Source: Synechococcus sp. UW140 (GTDB lineage Bacteria > Cyanobacteriota > Cyanobacteriia > PCC-6307 > Cyanobiaceae). Taken from it: DNA of 15,072 bases. Of this stretch, positions 1-6,360 are shown piece by piece (within the stretch, counting starts at the first letter, position 1; every line of letters begins with the position of its first letter). The translations under genes and the position numbers were made by a program. The notes below the pieces were generated by a model. That model was not told the DNA's origin, searched no databases, and saw only the letters and a list, made by a program, of their open reading frames with translations. The stretch lies in assembly GCA_945878795.1 (NCBI GenBank), contig CAMDWF010000017.1, forward strand, positions 1 through 15,072, given 5' to 3'.

Positions 1-443
1 ACCCCGGCGGCCCGGGTGTCGACCAGTTCGGCGAGAAAGGCCGATTTGCCCACCCCGTATTCGGCCTCGATCAGCTGGGCCCTTGGCCGTCCCGCCGCGG
101 CGCCCTCCGCCATCGCCCAAGTGCGCACCTCCTCGAAGAGCCAGGAGCGGCCCACGAAGCCCTCGCGCCGGAAGCTCCGGTAGGGGCCGAAGTCGAGGGG
201 CTGGGGCCAGCTCCCGCGCAGGGAACGGGCGACATCCGCTGCCTGCTGGGCGTCGGCGACGACGATTGCGAAGCTGTCGCCGAGGGTGAGATCGCGGCCG
301 GCGCTCACCTGGCTCAGCAGTTGGTTGCCGTCACCAGCCACCGCCTGCCCAGACGGCTGCATGCCCGCTCGGGCCGCAGCAGCAGCCCCCTGGCCATCAT
401 CAGCGGCAGCGATTGCGTCGGGATGGGGATCACCTGCGGCCAT
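1..443 (-). CDS. P-loop (NACHT/STAND-like) NTPase, N-terminal part, runs off window
   Basis: An open minus-strand frame starts at ATG 443 and continues past base 1 without a stop, giving 147 visible residues. Residues 1-40 are Ala/Gly-rich and look disordered. Residues 46-54 (VSAGRDLTL) match the tag seen in the two neighbouring proteins. Residues 94-103 (EGFVGRSWLF) are the box that typically precedes the P-loop in NACHT/WD40-type proteins, and residues 124-136 (LIEAEYGVGKSAF) are the Walker A loop. The first Walker glycine is Ala127, where relatives usually have G-E-P-G-V-G-K-S. Only 15 bases separate it from the stop of the hydrolase/DUF4062 gene, so the two are probably one operon. The likely role is an ATP-dependent sensor or switch. 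Walker B and any sensor repeats lie outside the window, so the exact class (NACHT, NB-ARC, AAA) is open. Confidence 0.7.
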   Translation of the reverse strand, partial: MAAGDPHPDAIAAADDGQGAAAAARAGMQPSGQAVAGDGNQLLSQVSAGRDLTLGDSFAIVVADAQQAADVARSLRGSWPQPLDFGPYRSFRREGFVGRSWLFEEVRTWAMAEGAAAGRPRAQLIEAEYGVGKSAFLAELVDTRAAG

Positions 444-458
444 GGCCAGAACCCCGGA

Positions 459-2159
459 TCAAGCCGTTGCTGCGGCCGACTCTGCCAGCTCCCGCAGCGA
501 GCGTTCCACCAACCCCTTGAGGTCGTCGGGGTTGCGGAAGAACTGCAGGGTGAGGCCGGCGTCCTTGACGCGCTGGATGAAGGCGTCCTGGCGCTCGCCG
601 TAATCCCGGTCGACCAGGGCCTTGGCCGGCAGGCCCAGTTCTTCGGAGTCGGCGTTGATCAAGAAGATCAGTCGCGGCATCGCAGCCTCCGTGGCGGTGA
701 TGAACTCCAGCTCGGTGTAGGAGATCTCGGGCTGATCCCGCACCGGTGAGCCATAGCGCAGGCCGTAGATGCCCACCAGCACATCGCAGTCCCGCACCCG
801 CTGCTCACACACGGCGGCCGGCGCCTGATCAATGGCTGCAAAATCCGCCATGTCCACAATCGCGTGGCCGGCGGCGCTGACGGCCCGCTCCGCCTTGGCG
901 ATATACGAACCGGCTTGGGGATATTGGCGCAGTTCGGAGGTGTGGGAGAGGAAGACTCGCCAGGGGCCTGGTTTCAGTGGGGAGTTTCCTGGAGTGGTAG
1001 CTCGTCCGGCAGTTGGAGTGGCCAGGGTATTGATGATTTTATTCCCTGTGAATTTATCCCCCATCACCTTGTCGCCGCTGAACTTGTCCCCAGCCACATA
1101 GTCTCCCTGGATCGAGTTGCCAACGTTGATATTGCCTCCAGCACTCACCCCTGTCATGGTGATGTTTCGATTGCCACTGACCTTAACCTGGTTGGTGGGT
1201 GCAGGCTGAGGGAGCTGCACTGGCGGGTTGGAAGCAGGCTGAGCTGGTAGTGGTTGCGGAGAAGGGGGTGGTTGCGCAGAAGATGGAGATGCGGTGACGC
1301 CCGGAGCACTTGCCACAGGTGGCTGCCCTGGCCCTGCCGCCGGTGCTCCACCACTGAGGATCAAACGAATCAACTGGGTGGAGCCGATATAAGCCTGATC
1401 TTGCCGATTGCGGGGCTTGCTGATCTCCAGGTGGTCCCGATCCAAGGGGGTGGGTCCACGCGCTGTATCGCCAGCAACGCCAGGATCGGCGGAGGAGCGC
1501 GACACCACGATCACCACCCCTTTGGTTTCCTTGTTTTCGTAGTAGCTGCGCGTGAGGATGTGGTGGCTGGGCGCATACCCACGATACCACTCATAGAGAT
1601 CCATGAGGTGGTCGTCGTTGTCCTTGAGATCGAGCGTGCTCACGCTGGGCAGGTAGACCTTGATGGCGCCCGCCAGATCCGCCAGCCGCGAACCGTGGTG
1701 GGGCGTGGCCAGAAAGAGCACCCCACGGCACTGCTCCACCACCTGCAGCCGCTCCGGGGCTAATTGGGAATCGGCAGAGCGGCGCAGGATGCTTTTCACC
1801 AGAAGGCCACCCAGGCTGTGGGTGATGAAACACAGCGGCCGTTGCCCGATGCCTGCGCCCACCAACCGGTCCAGGGCGTTTTCAGAGCGCCGCGGCAGAG
1901 ACATTGCTGCCCCCGCATCAGGATCCTTGCCTGCAAAGAATGGGATGCCTTGCCACTTGCTGGGGGCAGCGGCATAGCCCAGCGACCACACCCCAATCTG
2001 CGTTCCAAACTCCAGGGCCAGCCAATGGGGCCAAGAGGTGTTTTCATCCGTTCCGCTGCGCCAGGTTTCGATGGGATCGCCGCCGAGGCCATGGACGAAC
2101 ACCACATCCAGCTGGCGTTCCGCCGCAAGGGGTGACGAGATCGGGAGCAGCTCTGCCAT
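459..2159 (-). CDS. Alpha/beta-hydrolase - Gly/Asn/Asp repeat - DUF4062 (TIR-like) two-domain protein
   Basis: This 566-residue protein has two putative effector domains. Residues 17-268 form an alpha/beta-hydrolase of the lipase/SesB-like kind: an oxyanion region VFVHGLGG (20-27), a nucleophile elbow THSLGG with Ser115, ATPHHGS (151-157), a probable acid at Asp225 and a His at 243 in DRDHLEI. Residues 272-322 are a Pro/Ala/Gln-rich linker. Residues 327-346 hold the tag shared with both neighbouring NTPases (NITMTGVSAGGNI). Residues 347-377 are a five-residue repeat, G-[DN]-[KYS]-[hydrophobic]-x. Residues 400-560 match DUF4062, a TIR-superfamily domain: WRVFLSHTSEL at the start, CDVLVGIYGLRYGS (458-471) and SYTELEF (480-486). 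AGGCGAGG just upstream of ATG 2159 supports this start. It is divergent from one STAND NTPase and followed by another. I infer an effector activated by the NTPases, by lipid/ester cleavage and/or NAD(+)-type chemistry. Neither activity is shown here. Confidence 0.85.
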   Translation of the reverse strand: MAELLPISSPLAAERQLDVVFVHGLGGDPIETWRSGTDENTSWPHWLALEFGTQIGVWSLGYAAAPSKWQGIPFFAGKDPDAGAAMSLPRRSENALDRLVGAGIGQRPLCFITHSLGGLLVKSILRRSADSQLAPERLQVVEQCRGVLFLATPHHGSRLADLAGAIKVYLPSVSTLDLKDNDDHLMDLYEWYRGYAPSHHILTRSYYENKETKGVVIVVSRSSADPGVAGDTARGPTPLDRDHLEISKPRNRQDQAYIGSTQLIRLILSGGAPAAGPGQPPVASAPGVTASPSSAQPPPSPQPLPAQPASNPPVQLPQPAPTNQVKVSGNRNITMTGVSAGGNINVGNSIQGDYVAGDKFSGDKVMGDKFTGNKIINTLATPTAGRATTPGNSPLKPGPWRVFLSHTSELRQYPQAGSYIAKAERAVSAAGHAIVDMADFAAIDQAPAAVCEQRVRDCDVLVGIYGLRYGSPVRDQPEISYTELEFITATEAAMPRLIFLINADSEELGLPAKALVDRDYGERQDAFIQRVKDAGLTLQFFRNPDDLKGLVERSLRELAESAAATA

Positions 2160-2192
2160 CGCCTCGCCTGGGGAGTCTCAGTTTTCGCCACT

Positions 2193-2202
2193 GTGGCGCC
2201 AC
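2193..2202. promoter_or_regulatory. 10-bp perfect palindrome in the divergent intergenic region
   Basis: GTGGCGCCAC is self-complementary. It lies in the 151-bp gap between the start of the hydrolase/DUF4062 gene (2159, minus) and the probable start of the STAND NTPase (2311, plus), about 33 bases upstream of the first. The position suits an operator controlling both directions. A GC-rich 10-mer palindrome can occur by chance in this genome, and I could not define -10/-35 boxes around it, so this is only a candidate. Confidence 0.2.
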
Positions 2203-2310
2203 TTCAGCCAGCTGGCACGATCTTGCTTGCTGGGGTTGAGCTAACGATTGCCGCACCAGGGCCCTTCCATCAAGATAGAAAGGGTCCCACTCTGCTGGCT
2301 CTGCCTGCCA

Positions 2311-3333
2311 ATGCCCCAGCCAGAGCCACCCCGATCAGATCCGGGCTCGGACGAGCTGATTCCCTCGGGCTCAACTGTGGAGGTGGGCGGGTCGGAGAAC
2401 ATAACCGTCACCGATGCAAGCGCGGGCAGGGATCTATCCATCACCCAGACGATCCTCCAGGCCCCCAAACCAAAGCCCACCCTTCCCCCTCAAACCCCCC
2501 ACAACCTCCCAGAGCGCACCACCAGCGCCGAGCGGTTCGTGGGCCGCAGCCAGGAACTGGAGCAGCTCAAGAGCCTCCTGGCCCCAGAAGGCAGCCGGGC
2601 TCATCTCACGGGCATGGGCGGGGTGGGCAAGAGCGAGTTGGCGATCCAGCACGCCTACGACTCAATTGATCTCTACCGGGGCGGCATCGTGCGGCTGGAT
2701 GCCCGCCAGGGGCTGGACGCCATGGCGCTGCAGGTGGTGACCTTCTGCCGGGGAGTCTTCCCCGATCTGGCGCTCCCAGAGGACAAGAGCCCCACCGACT
2801 TGCTGCCCCTGTGTTGGAGCCAGTGTCCAGCAAGTGACAACCCACCGGAACCGGTGCTTCTGATCCTCGACGACCAGCGGGGCTACAAGGGGGGCTATGG
2901 GGCGGAACGCAAGCTGCTTGAGGGTTTGCCGCCCCGATTCCGCCGGCTGATCACCCAGCGGGAAACAGCACCCACCAATGCCCAGGCTATAGAGCTCCCT
3001 CTGCTGGAACGGGAGGCCTCCCTGGAGCTCCTGGCCCTGCAGGCGGGGGAGGGCGGCACAGACCGCCTCAAGGCAGAGGAACAGGCCGCCGATGGGCTCT
3101 GCTCTGAGGTGGGGATCTTCCCCTGGCGCTGGTGTTGCTTGGTGCCCGGCTGGCGGAGCGGCCCGATCTGCGGCCGGAGCAACTCCTGGCGGATCTGCTG
3201 GCCAAGGGAGCAGCAGCAAAAGCCCTCCAGCAAGCCCATCCAGAACTGGGGGCAAAGCTGGGCGTTGTGGAAGCCCTGCTCATCAGCTGGGAGCCCCTCA
3301 CCCCCCCCGCCAAAAGCCTGTTGTTGCTCTTGA
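2311..3333 (+). CDS. STAND (NB-ARC-type) NTPase, N-terminal piece of a frameshifted gene
   Basis: This piece carries the nucleotide-binding half of an NLR-like protein. From ATG 2311, residues 23-46 contain the shared tag (NITVTDASAGRDLSI at 30-44), then a Pro-rich linker. The P-loop domain follows: RFVGRSQELEQL (75-86), Walker A GMGGVGKS (101-108), Walker B VLLILDD (182-188) and sensor-1-like RLITQR (212-217). At codon 268 (3111-3114) the family-like sequence leaves this frame and continues in the -1 frame. The last 73 codons here are therefore out-of-frame translation. The frame also opens at TTG 2248, but those 21 residues look unlike protein and ATG 2311 is preferred; no clear ribosome site decides it. 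With the frame repaired the gene would encode about 710 residues ending at 4442. The likely role is an ATP-driven oligomerising sensor paired with the divergent effector. Confidence 0.75.
   Translation: MPQPEPPRSDPGSDELIPSGSTVEVGGSENITVTDASAGRDLSITQTILQAPKPKPTLPPQTPHNLPERTTSAERFVGRSQELEQLKSLLAPEGSRAHLTGMGGVGKSELAIQHAYDSIDLYRGGIVRLDARQGLDAMALQVVTFCRGVFPDLALPEDKSPTDLLPLCWSQCPASDNPPEPVLLILDDQRGYKGGYGAERKLLEGLPPRFRRLITQRETAPTNAQAIELPLLEREASLELLALQAGEGGTDRLKAEEQAADGLCSEVGIFPWRWCCLVPGWRSGPICGRSNSWRICWPREQQQKPSSKPIQNWGQSWALWKPCSSAGSPSPPPPKACCCS
3111..3114 (+). other. Apparent frameshift in a G4 run inside the STAND NTPase gene
   Basis: Frame 1 reads E-V-G-I-F-P-W-R-W across this site, which fits nothing. 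Re-reading one G (base 3114 used twice) gives E-V-G-D-L-P-L-A-L-V-L-L-G, the G-x-L-P-L-A-L motif that ends NB-ARC ATPase domains. One missing G in what should be a run of five explains the break. The options are a sequencing or assembly error in a homopolymer, a true inactivating deletion, or a -1 recoding site. GTGGGGATC is not a classical X-XXY-YYZ slippery heptamer, which argues against recoding. Confidence 0.75.
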
Positions 3334-4442
3334 GCGTGATGGCTCCTACGTTGATCCCCTGGGAGCTGGTGGAAGCCTGCCGCCTGCCGGAGCTGGAGGT
3401 GGAGGAGGGCAGCGCCTTTGGCGATCAGCAAGCAGAGCTACTGCGGACCCAGTTCCTGGAACGGTCTGGGCCGGGGCTGTATCAGCTGCATCCCCTGGTG
3501 CGGCAGTTCCTCAGGCTGCAGAGCCAGGAGCAGCTGGAGCTGGTGGCCCGATGGCGGAAACAACTAGCCGCGGCGGTGGCGGGAGTCTGCCTGGAGCGGA
3601 TTCCCCAGACGCTCACGCTGGAGCAGGTGCAGGCATTGGAGGCTTTCCTCCCCCACATCCGGCTGGTGGCGCTGCAACTGGCCGAGGAATTGGATGAAGA
3701 CAATCTGCTCTGGCCCACCACAGGCCTGGCGTGGGTGGCGAAGCATCAGGCCGCCTTTGCCGAGGCCCTCAAGTGGCATCAGCATTGTTTGGAGCTGAGT
3801 CAGTTCAGGCTTGGGCCCAATCATTCCTCCACGGCGGCGGCCCTCAACAACCTGGCGGCGCTGCTGCAGGCCACCAACCGCCTGGCGGAGGCGGAACCGC
3901 TGATGCGCCGTGCCCTGACGATCGATAAGGCCAGCTACGGCAGCGACCATCCCAACGTGGCCATTCGGCTCAACAACCTGGCTTCGCTGCTGCAGGCCAC
4001 CAACCGCCTGGCGGAGGCGGAACCGCTGATTCGCCGGGCCCTGGCGATCGATGAGGCCAGCTACGGCAATGATCATCCGCGCGTGGCCATCGATCTCAAC
4101 AACTTGGCTTCGCTGCTGCAGGCCACCAACTGCCTGGCGGAGGCGGAACCGCTGATGCGCCGTGCCCTGACGATCGATGAGGCCAGCTACGGCAATGATC
4201 ATCCGCGCGAGGCCATCGATCTCAACAACCTGGCCCAGCTGCTGCAGGCCACCAACCGCGTAGCGGAGGCGGAGCCGCTGATGAGGCGAATGGTGGAGAT
4301 CTTCATCGCTTTTCAAAGGCAGGGCTACCAACACCCAAACCTGGAAGCTGGCGTAGGCAACTACATCACTCTCCTACAAGAAATGGGCCTCTGCGAACCC
4401 GAAATCCAAGCCAAACTCCTAGCCCTCCAGCCACCCACCTAA
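3114..4442 (+). CDS. STAND NTPase, C-terminal piece: winged-helix region and kinesin-light-chain-like TPRs
   Basis: This piece continues the frameshifted STAND gene; the longest frame with its own possible start begins at TTG 3132. It opens with the end of the NB-ARC module (LPLALVLLGARLAERP). A helical/winged-helix-like region follows, including LYQLHPLVRQFLRLQ around 3477-3521, the 'hp-L-v-r-e-f' segment common in these proteins. A preliminary TPR-like helix pair (WVAKHQAAFAEALKWHQHCL) then precedes four tandem 42-residue TPRs of the kinesin-light-chain type (LNNLA-LLQATNRLAEAEPL-RRAL-ID-ASYG-DHP). The final 45 residues form a helical cap ending in a stop at 4442. In this family the repeats are the ligand-sensing part. 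If the frameshift is real, this piece would be untranslated or made separately without a P-loop. Confidence 0.75.
   Translation, partial: DLPLALVLLGARLAERPDLRPEQLLADLLAKGAAAKALQQAHPELGAKLGVVEALLISWEPLTPPAKSLLLLLSVMAPTLIPWELVEACRLPELEVEEGSAFGDQQAELLRTQFLERSGPGLYQLHPLVRQFLRLQSQEQLELVARWRKQLAAAVAGVCLERIPQTLTLEQVQALEAFLPHIRLVALQLAEELDEDNLLWPTTGLAWVAKHQAAFAEALKWHQHCLELSQFRLGPNHSSTAAALNNLAALLQATNRLAEAEPLMRRALTIDKASYGSDHPNVAIRLNNLASLLQATNRLAEAEPLIRRALAIDEASYGNDHPRVAIDLNNLASLLQATNCLAEAEPLMRRALTIDEASYGNDHPREAIDLNNLAQLLQATNRVAEAEPLMRRMVEIFIAFQRQGYQHPNLEAGVGNYITLLQEMGLCEPEIQAKLLALQPPT
3845..4348 (+). repeat. Four tandem 126-bp (42-aa) TPR-coding repeats
   Basis: Units start at 3845, 3971, 4097 and 4223, exactly 126 bp apart, each beginning CAACAAC(C/T)TGG. 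Long blocks are identical between units at the DNA level, such as CTGCTGCAGGCCACCAAC and GGCGGAGGCGGAACCGCTGAT. Units 2 and 3 also share GGCCAGCTACGGCAATGATC. The last unit diverges in its second half. Near-identity at silent positions indicates recent duplication or ongoing homogenisation. Confidence 0.9.
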
Positions 4443-4494
4443 CCCCTGTGCGCCCCTGGGAGGCACCAGACGGGAGAGGGGGACGCGTTTTGGC

Positions 4495-4516
4495 GCCAAG
4501 GGTTGTGCTGCTTGGC
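4495..4516. other. Small inverted repeat downstream of the STAND gene
   Basis: GCCAAG and CTTGGC are separated by 10 bases, about 53 bases after the STAND NTPase stop and before the end of the minus-strand remnant. It could be a weak transcription-ending hairpin between converging frames. There is no following T tract and the stem is only 6 bp, so support is thin. Confidence 0.15.
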
Positions 4517-4544
4517 CGGTAAGGGGTTGGGTGGCTCGGTGCGC

Positions 4545-4919
4545 CTACTGCCGGAAGCGCAGGCAACGGGCGTTGCCGTACTCGGTTTGGTTCATGAACA
4601 GCGTGTAGGGCTCATCCCCATCCTGCCTGGGCAGGACGTCTTGGGTGGTGATGCGGGATCAGCCATCGCCTTCATACGGTTTGGCTTCTTCCTGATTGCC
4701 CTCAAACAGGGGGCCCAGGGGGAGCACCTCCAGGTCTCCCTGCTGCATCAGTTTCAAGTAGACGTGTGGGTGAAAGTAGCCCTCAAAGACGAGGCCGAAA
4801 TCGTCGAGCTGATCGATCAGACCACTGCCACCCTTAACCCCTTCGATAAGAAGTACAGCAAGGTGGAAGACGCGGCCTGGGAGACCTGCGCGTCAGTGTT
4901 GAACCCGATCAGCGTAAGT
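4545..4919 (-). pseudogene. Decayed minus-strand coding remnant, family not recognised
   Basis: The minus strand reads as good protein but with lesions. Bases 4892-4662 give a stretch containing LIDQLDDFGLVFEGYFHPHV and LMQQGDLEVLPLGPLFEGNQ, then an in-frame TGA at 4661-4659. The same frame continues through TTQDVLPRQ and YTLFMNQTEYGNARCLRFRQ to a TAG at 4547-4545. Further upstream, plausible protein (GFNTDAQVSQAASSTLLYF) is in a different frame, implying a frameshift near 4830-4860. Its 5' side ends near 4919, where base composition drops towards AT. No start codon or intact version is present. A short segment of it recurs at 7196-7238. I do not recognise the family. The opposite-strand frame 4503-4922 is taken as its shadow. 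Confidence 0.5.
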
Positions 4920-5179
4920 TAGGGAGTTGATGGAGATGGGATGGTAAAAATGAATATACAATCCAAGGTGGGCATAAGAATCAGTTCATCGCGCACATTC
5001 TTCCCGGAATCCCATCACATAGCGGACCTTAAGAGCTTGCCACCTAAACCACTAATATTTGGCAGTATCAACCTGGCATACCAAAATTTACAACAGCGCA
5101 AAAGCAGATTAAACCTTTAACTAGCCCAGAACGCTCAGACACCACTGGACTAATAAAGCCCTAAAGATAACTAATTTAC
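4920..5179. other. AT-richer non-coding stretch upstream of the toxin-antitoxin-like operon
   Basis: Composition changes sharply near 4920 from GC-rich to AT-richer DNA, and stop codons are frequent in all frames. I see no gene, tRNA or clear repeat here. Its left edge coincides with the truncated end of the minus-strand remnant and its right edge is the promoter of the ImmA/IrrE-like gene. It is best read as the left part of a horizontally acquired segment. Confidence 0.5.
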
Positions 5180-5189
5180 GTCAATTGAC
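5180..5189. promoter_or_regulatory. Palindromic operator candidate over the -35 box
   Basis: GTCAATTGAC is a perfect 10-bp palindrome overlapping the first five bases of the TTGACA -35 box. A further GTCAA half-site lies at 5214-5218, next to the -10 box. Protein bound here would block RNA polymerase. Autoregulation by the first gene product is usual for antitoxin-type regulators, so this is the natural candidate site. Binding is inferred, not shown. Confidence 0.4.
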
Positions 5190-5213
5190 ATCCTGGCCCG
5201 GAAATGATAAGAT
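5185..5213 (+). promoter_or_regulatory. Sigma-70-type promoter for the ImmA/IrrE-PIN operon
   Basis: A consensus -35 TTGACA (5185-5190) is followed after 17 bases by TAAGAT (5208-5213). TG at 5205-5206 makes an extended -10. Transcription would start near 5220, which favours translation from ATG 5236 over the in-frame TTG 5185 or ATG 5212, since both of those lie inside the promoter. Confidence 0.5.
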
Positions 5214-5235
5214 GTCAAAAAGGCAAATCTTACAC

Positions 5236-6354
5236 ATGAAGACAAAAGCTCATTCTCCTCCGGCGCCCGACCGGGATGCCAGTCCGCTTCAGCATGGCGG
5301 ACAGCCATGCTTAGCATCTGTATATTCAAGACTTGCTAAAGTTGGCTTTACTCGAAAGTTTATCAAGTCTACTATCTTACCTTCGTGGGTATGCGACCAA
5401 GCCGAAAAAGACCCCGATGTGTTTCCTGAACTGGCACTATTTCTTGGCAAAGCTTTAGGCATAAGTAGCAAATCTCTGGCCGACCCAACAGAGCCCCTTG
5501 TTTTTTGCAATCCGAGTCCCGCCAGATATAAGCCGGCTACTGGAACCGTTCTCGCAGAAGAAAGGATAGCGCCTGCAAAATCCGTCAACCAGCAAATCGC
5601 TTTAGAAGTTGAAGCCTGCCTTCCTAAGGTCCCCGCATTTGTCGCAAGTGAACTTGACCCGACACAAATAAGAAACTACATACTTGGATCTTCCAAGAAG
5701 TTAGACTTCAAGTCGTTGCTGGCATACTGTTGGCACTCGGGTATTGCTGTTCTCCCAGCAGTAGATTTGCATAGCAATTCTGCCCTAAAGTTTACTGGGA
5801 TGATCACTTGGCAAAAAGATCGACCTTTTATCTTTTTAAGAGGCAATGCAAAAGACACTTCATGGGGCCTATTTGTCTTGGCTCATGAGCTAGCTCATTT
5901 AGCACTAGAGCACGTCAAGCAAGGAGATGCTGCATTTATCGAGGAAAGCTGTGACCTAAACAGCATTTCTGATGAGGAAGTCGCCGCCAACGAATGGGCG
6001 CTTTCGCTAATTTTAGGCGAGAACAAGAATGCAATGAGCGATTTTATCAGAATATCACCGAGAATAACCGCTAAACAATTAGCGGCAAGAGCCATCAAAG
6101 AGCAATCCTTAATCGGCGTTGACGCAGGTTTCTTGGTTTTGAAATCAGCTTGGGAGCGATCTTCAAATGCCGTTGATCAAGCCACTAAGAACGCAGCCTG
6201 GCCAACTGCCAGAGCCGCGCTCAAGGAACCGTCTATTAGCGACGAGCATACGAAACCCCTGATGCTTGATGCCTTAAGAATCAAAGGTGATTTATCTGTC
6301 TTATCTGCTGAAGAGCGGGAGTTAGTAGTAAGGGCTCTTGGACTGGACAAATAA
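5236..6354 (+). CDS. ImmA/IrrE-family metallopeptidase / regulator (antitoxin-like)
   Basis: This is a 372-residue protein if begun at ATG 5236. ATG 5212 and TTG 5185 are in-frame alternatives but fall within a good promoter. The N-terminal section (LASVYSRLAKVGFTRKFIKS to about residue 90) resembles the helical leader common in long ImmA/IrrE proteins. The centre carries the zinc-peptidase motif HELAH (217-221) within VLAHELAHLALEH, with a probable third ligand at Glu253 in EVAANEWA. Relatives cleave or inactivate phage-type or stress repressors, or act as the regulatory partner in toxin-antitoxin pairs. A PIN-like gene begins 6 bases after its stop, fitting the known pairing of COG2856 proteins with PIN toxins. 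Codon use and base composition are AT-richer than all neighbours outside the pair, which suggests transfer. Confidence 0.85.
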   Translation: MKTKAHSPPAPDRDASPLQHGGQPCLASVYSRLAKVGFTRKFIKSTILPSWVCDQAEKDPDVFPELALFLGKALGISSKSLADPTEPLVFCNPSPARYKPATGTVLAEERIAPAKSVNQQIALEVEACLPKVPAFVASELDPTQIRNYILGSSKKLDFKSLLAYCWHSGIAVLPAVDLHSNSALKFTGMITWQKDRPFIFLRGNAKDTSWGLFVLAHELAHLALEHVKQGDAAFIEESCDLNSISDEEVAANEWALSLILGENKNAMSDFIRISPRITAKQLAARAIKEQSLIGVDAGFLVLKSAWERSSNAVDQATKNAAWPTARAALKEPSISDEHTKPLMLDALRIKGDLSVLSAEERELVVRALGLDK

Positions 6355-6360
6355 GCAGCC

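Noticed and set aside
2248..2310. TTG 2248 as the start of the STAND NTPase
   Set aside because: The added residues (a Cys/Leu/Pro mixture) look non-coding, and ATG 2311 directly precedes the Pro/acidic leader and the shared tag.
3111..3120. Programmed -1 frameshifting in the STAND NTPase
   Set aside because: GTGGGGATC is not a canonical slippery heptamer and I see no evident stimulatory structure; a one-base loss in a G run is simpler.
3564..4334. A 256-codon minus-strand frame with tandem repeats opposite the TPR region
   Set aside because: Its repeats are simply the complement of the TPR-coding units, and the plus frame gives clear TPRs.
4659..4661. TGA as a selenocysteine codon in the minus-strand remnant
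   Set aside because: No SECIS-like hairpin was noticed, a frameshift lies upstream in the same frame, and a Trp-to-stop change in a decaying gene is simpler.
4503..4922. A 139-codon plus-strand frame starting at TTG in the STAND/toxin-antitoxin gap
   Set aside because: It has no recognisable domain or ribosome site, and the opposite strand reads as better, though decayed, protein in the mirrored frame.
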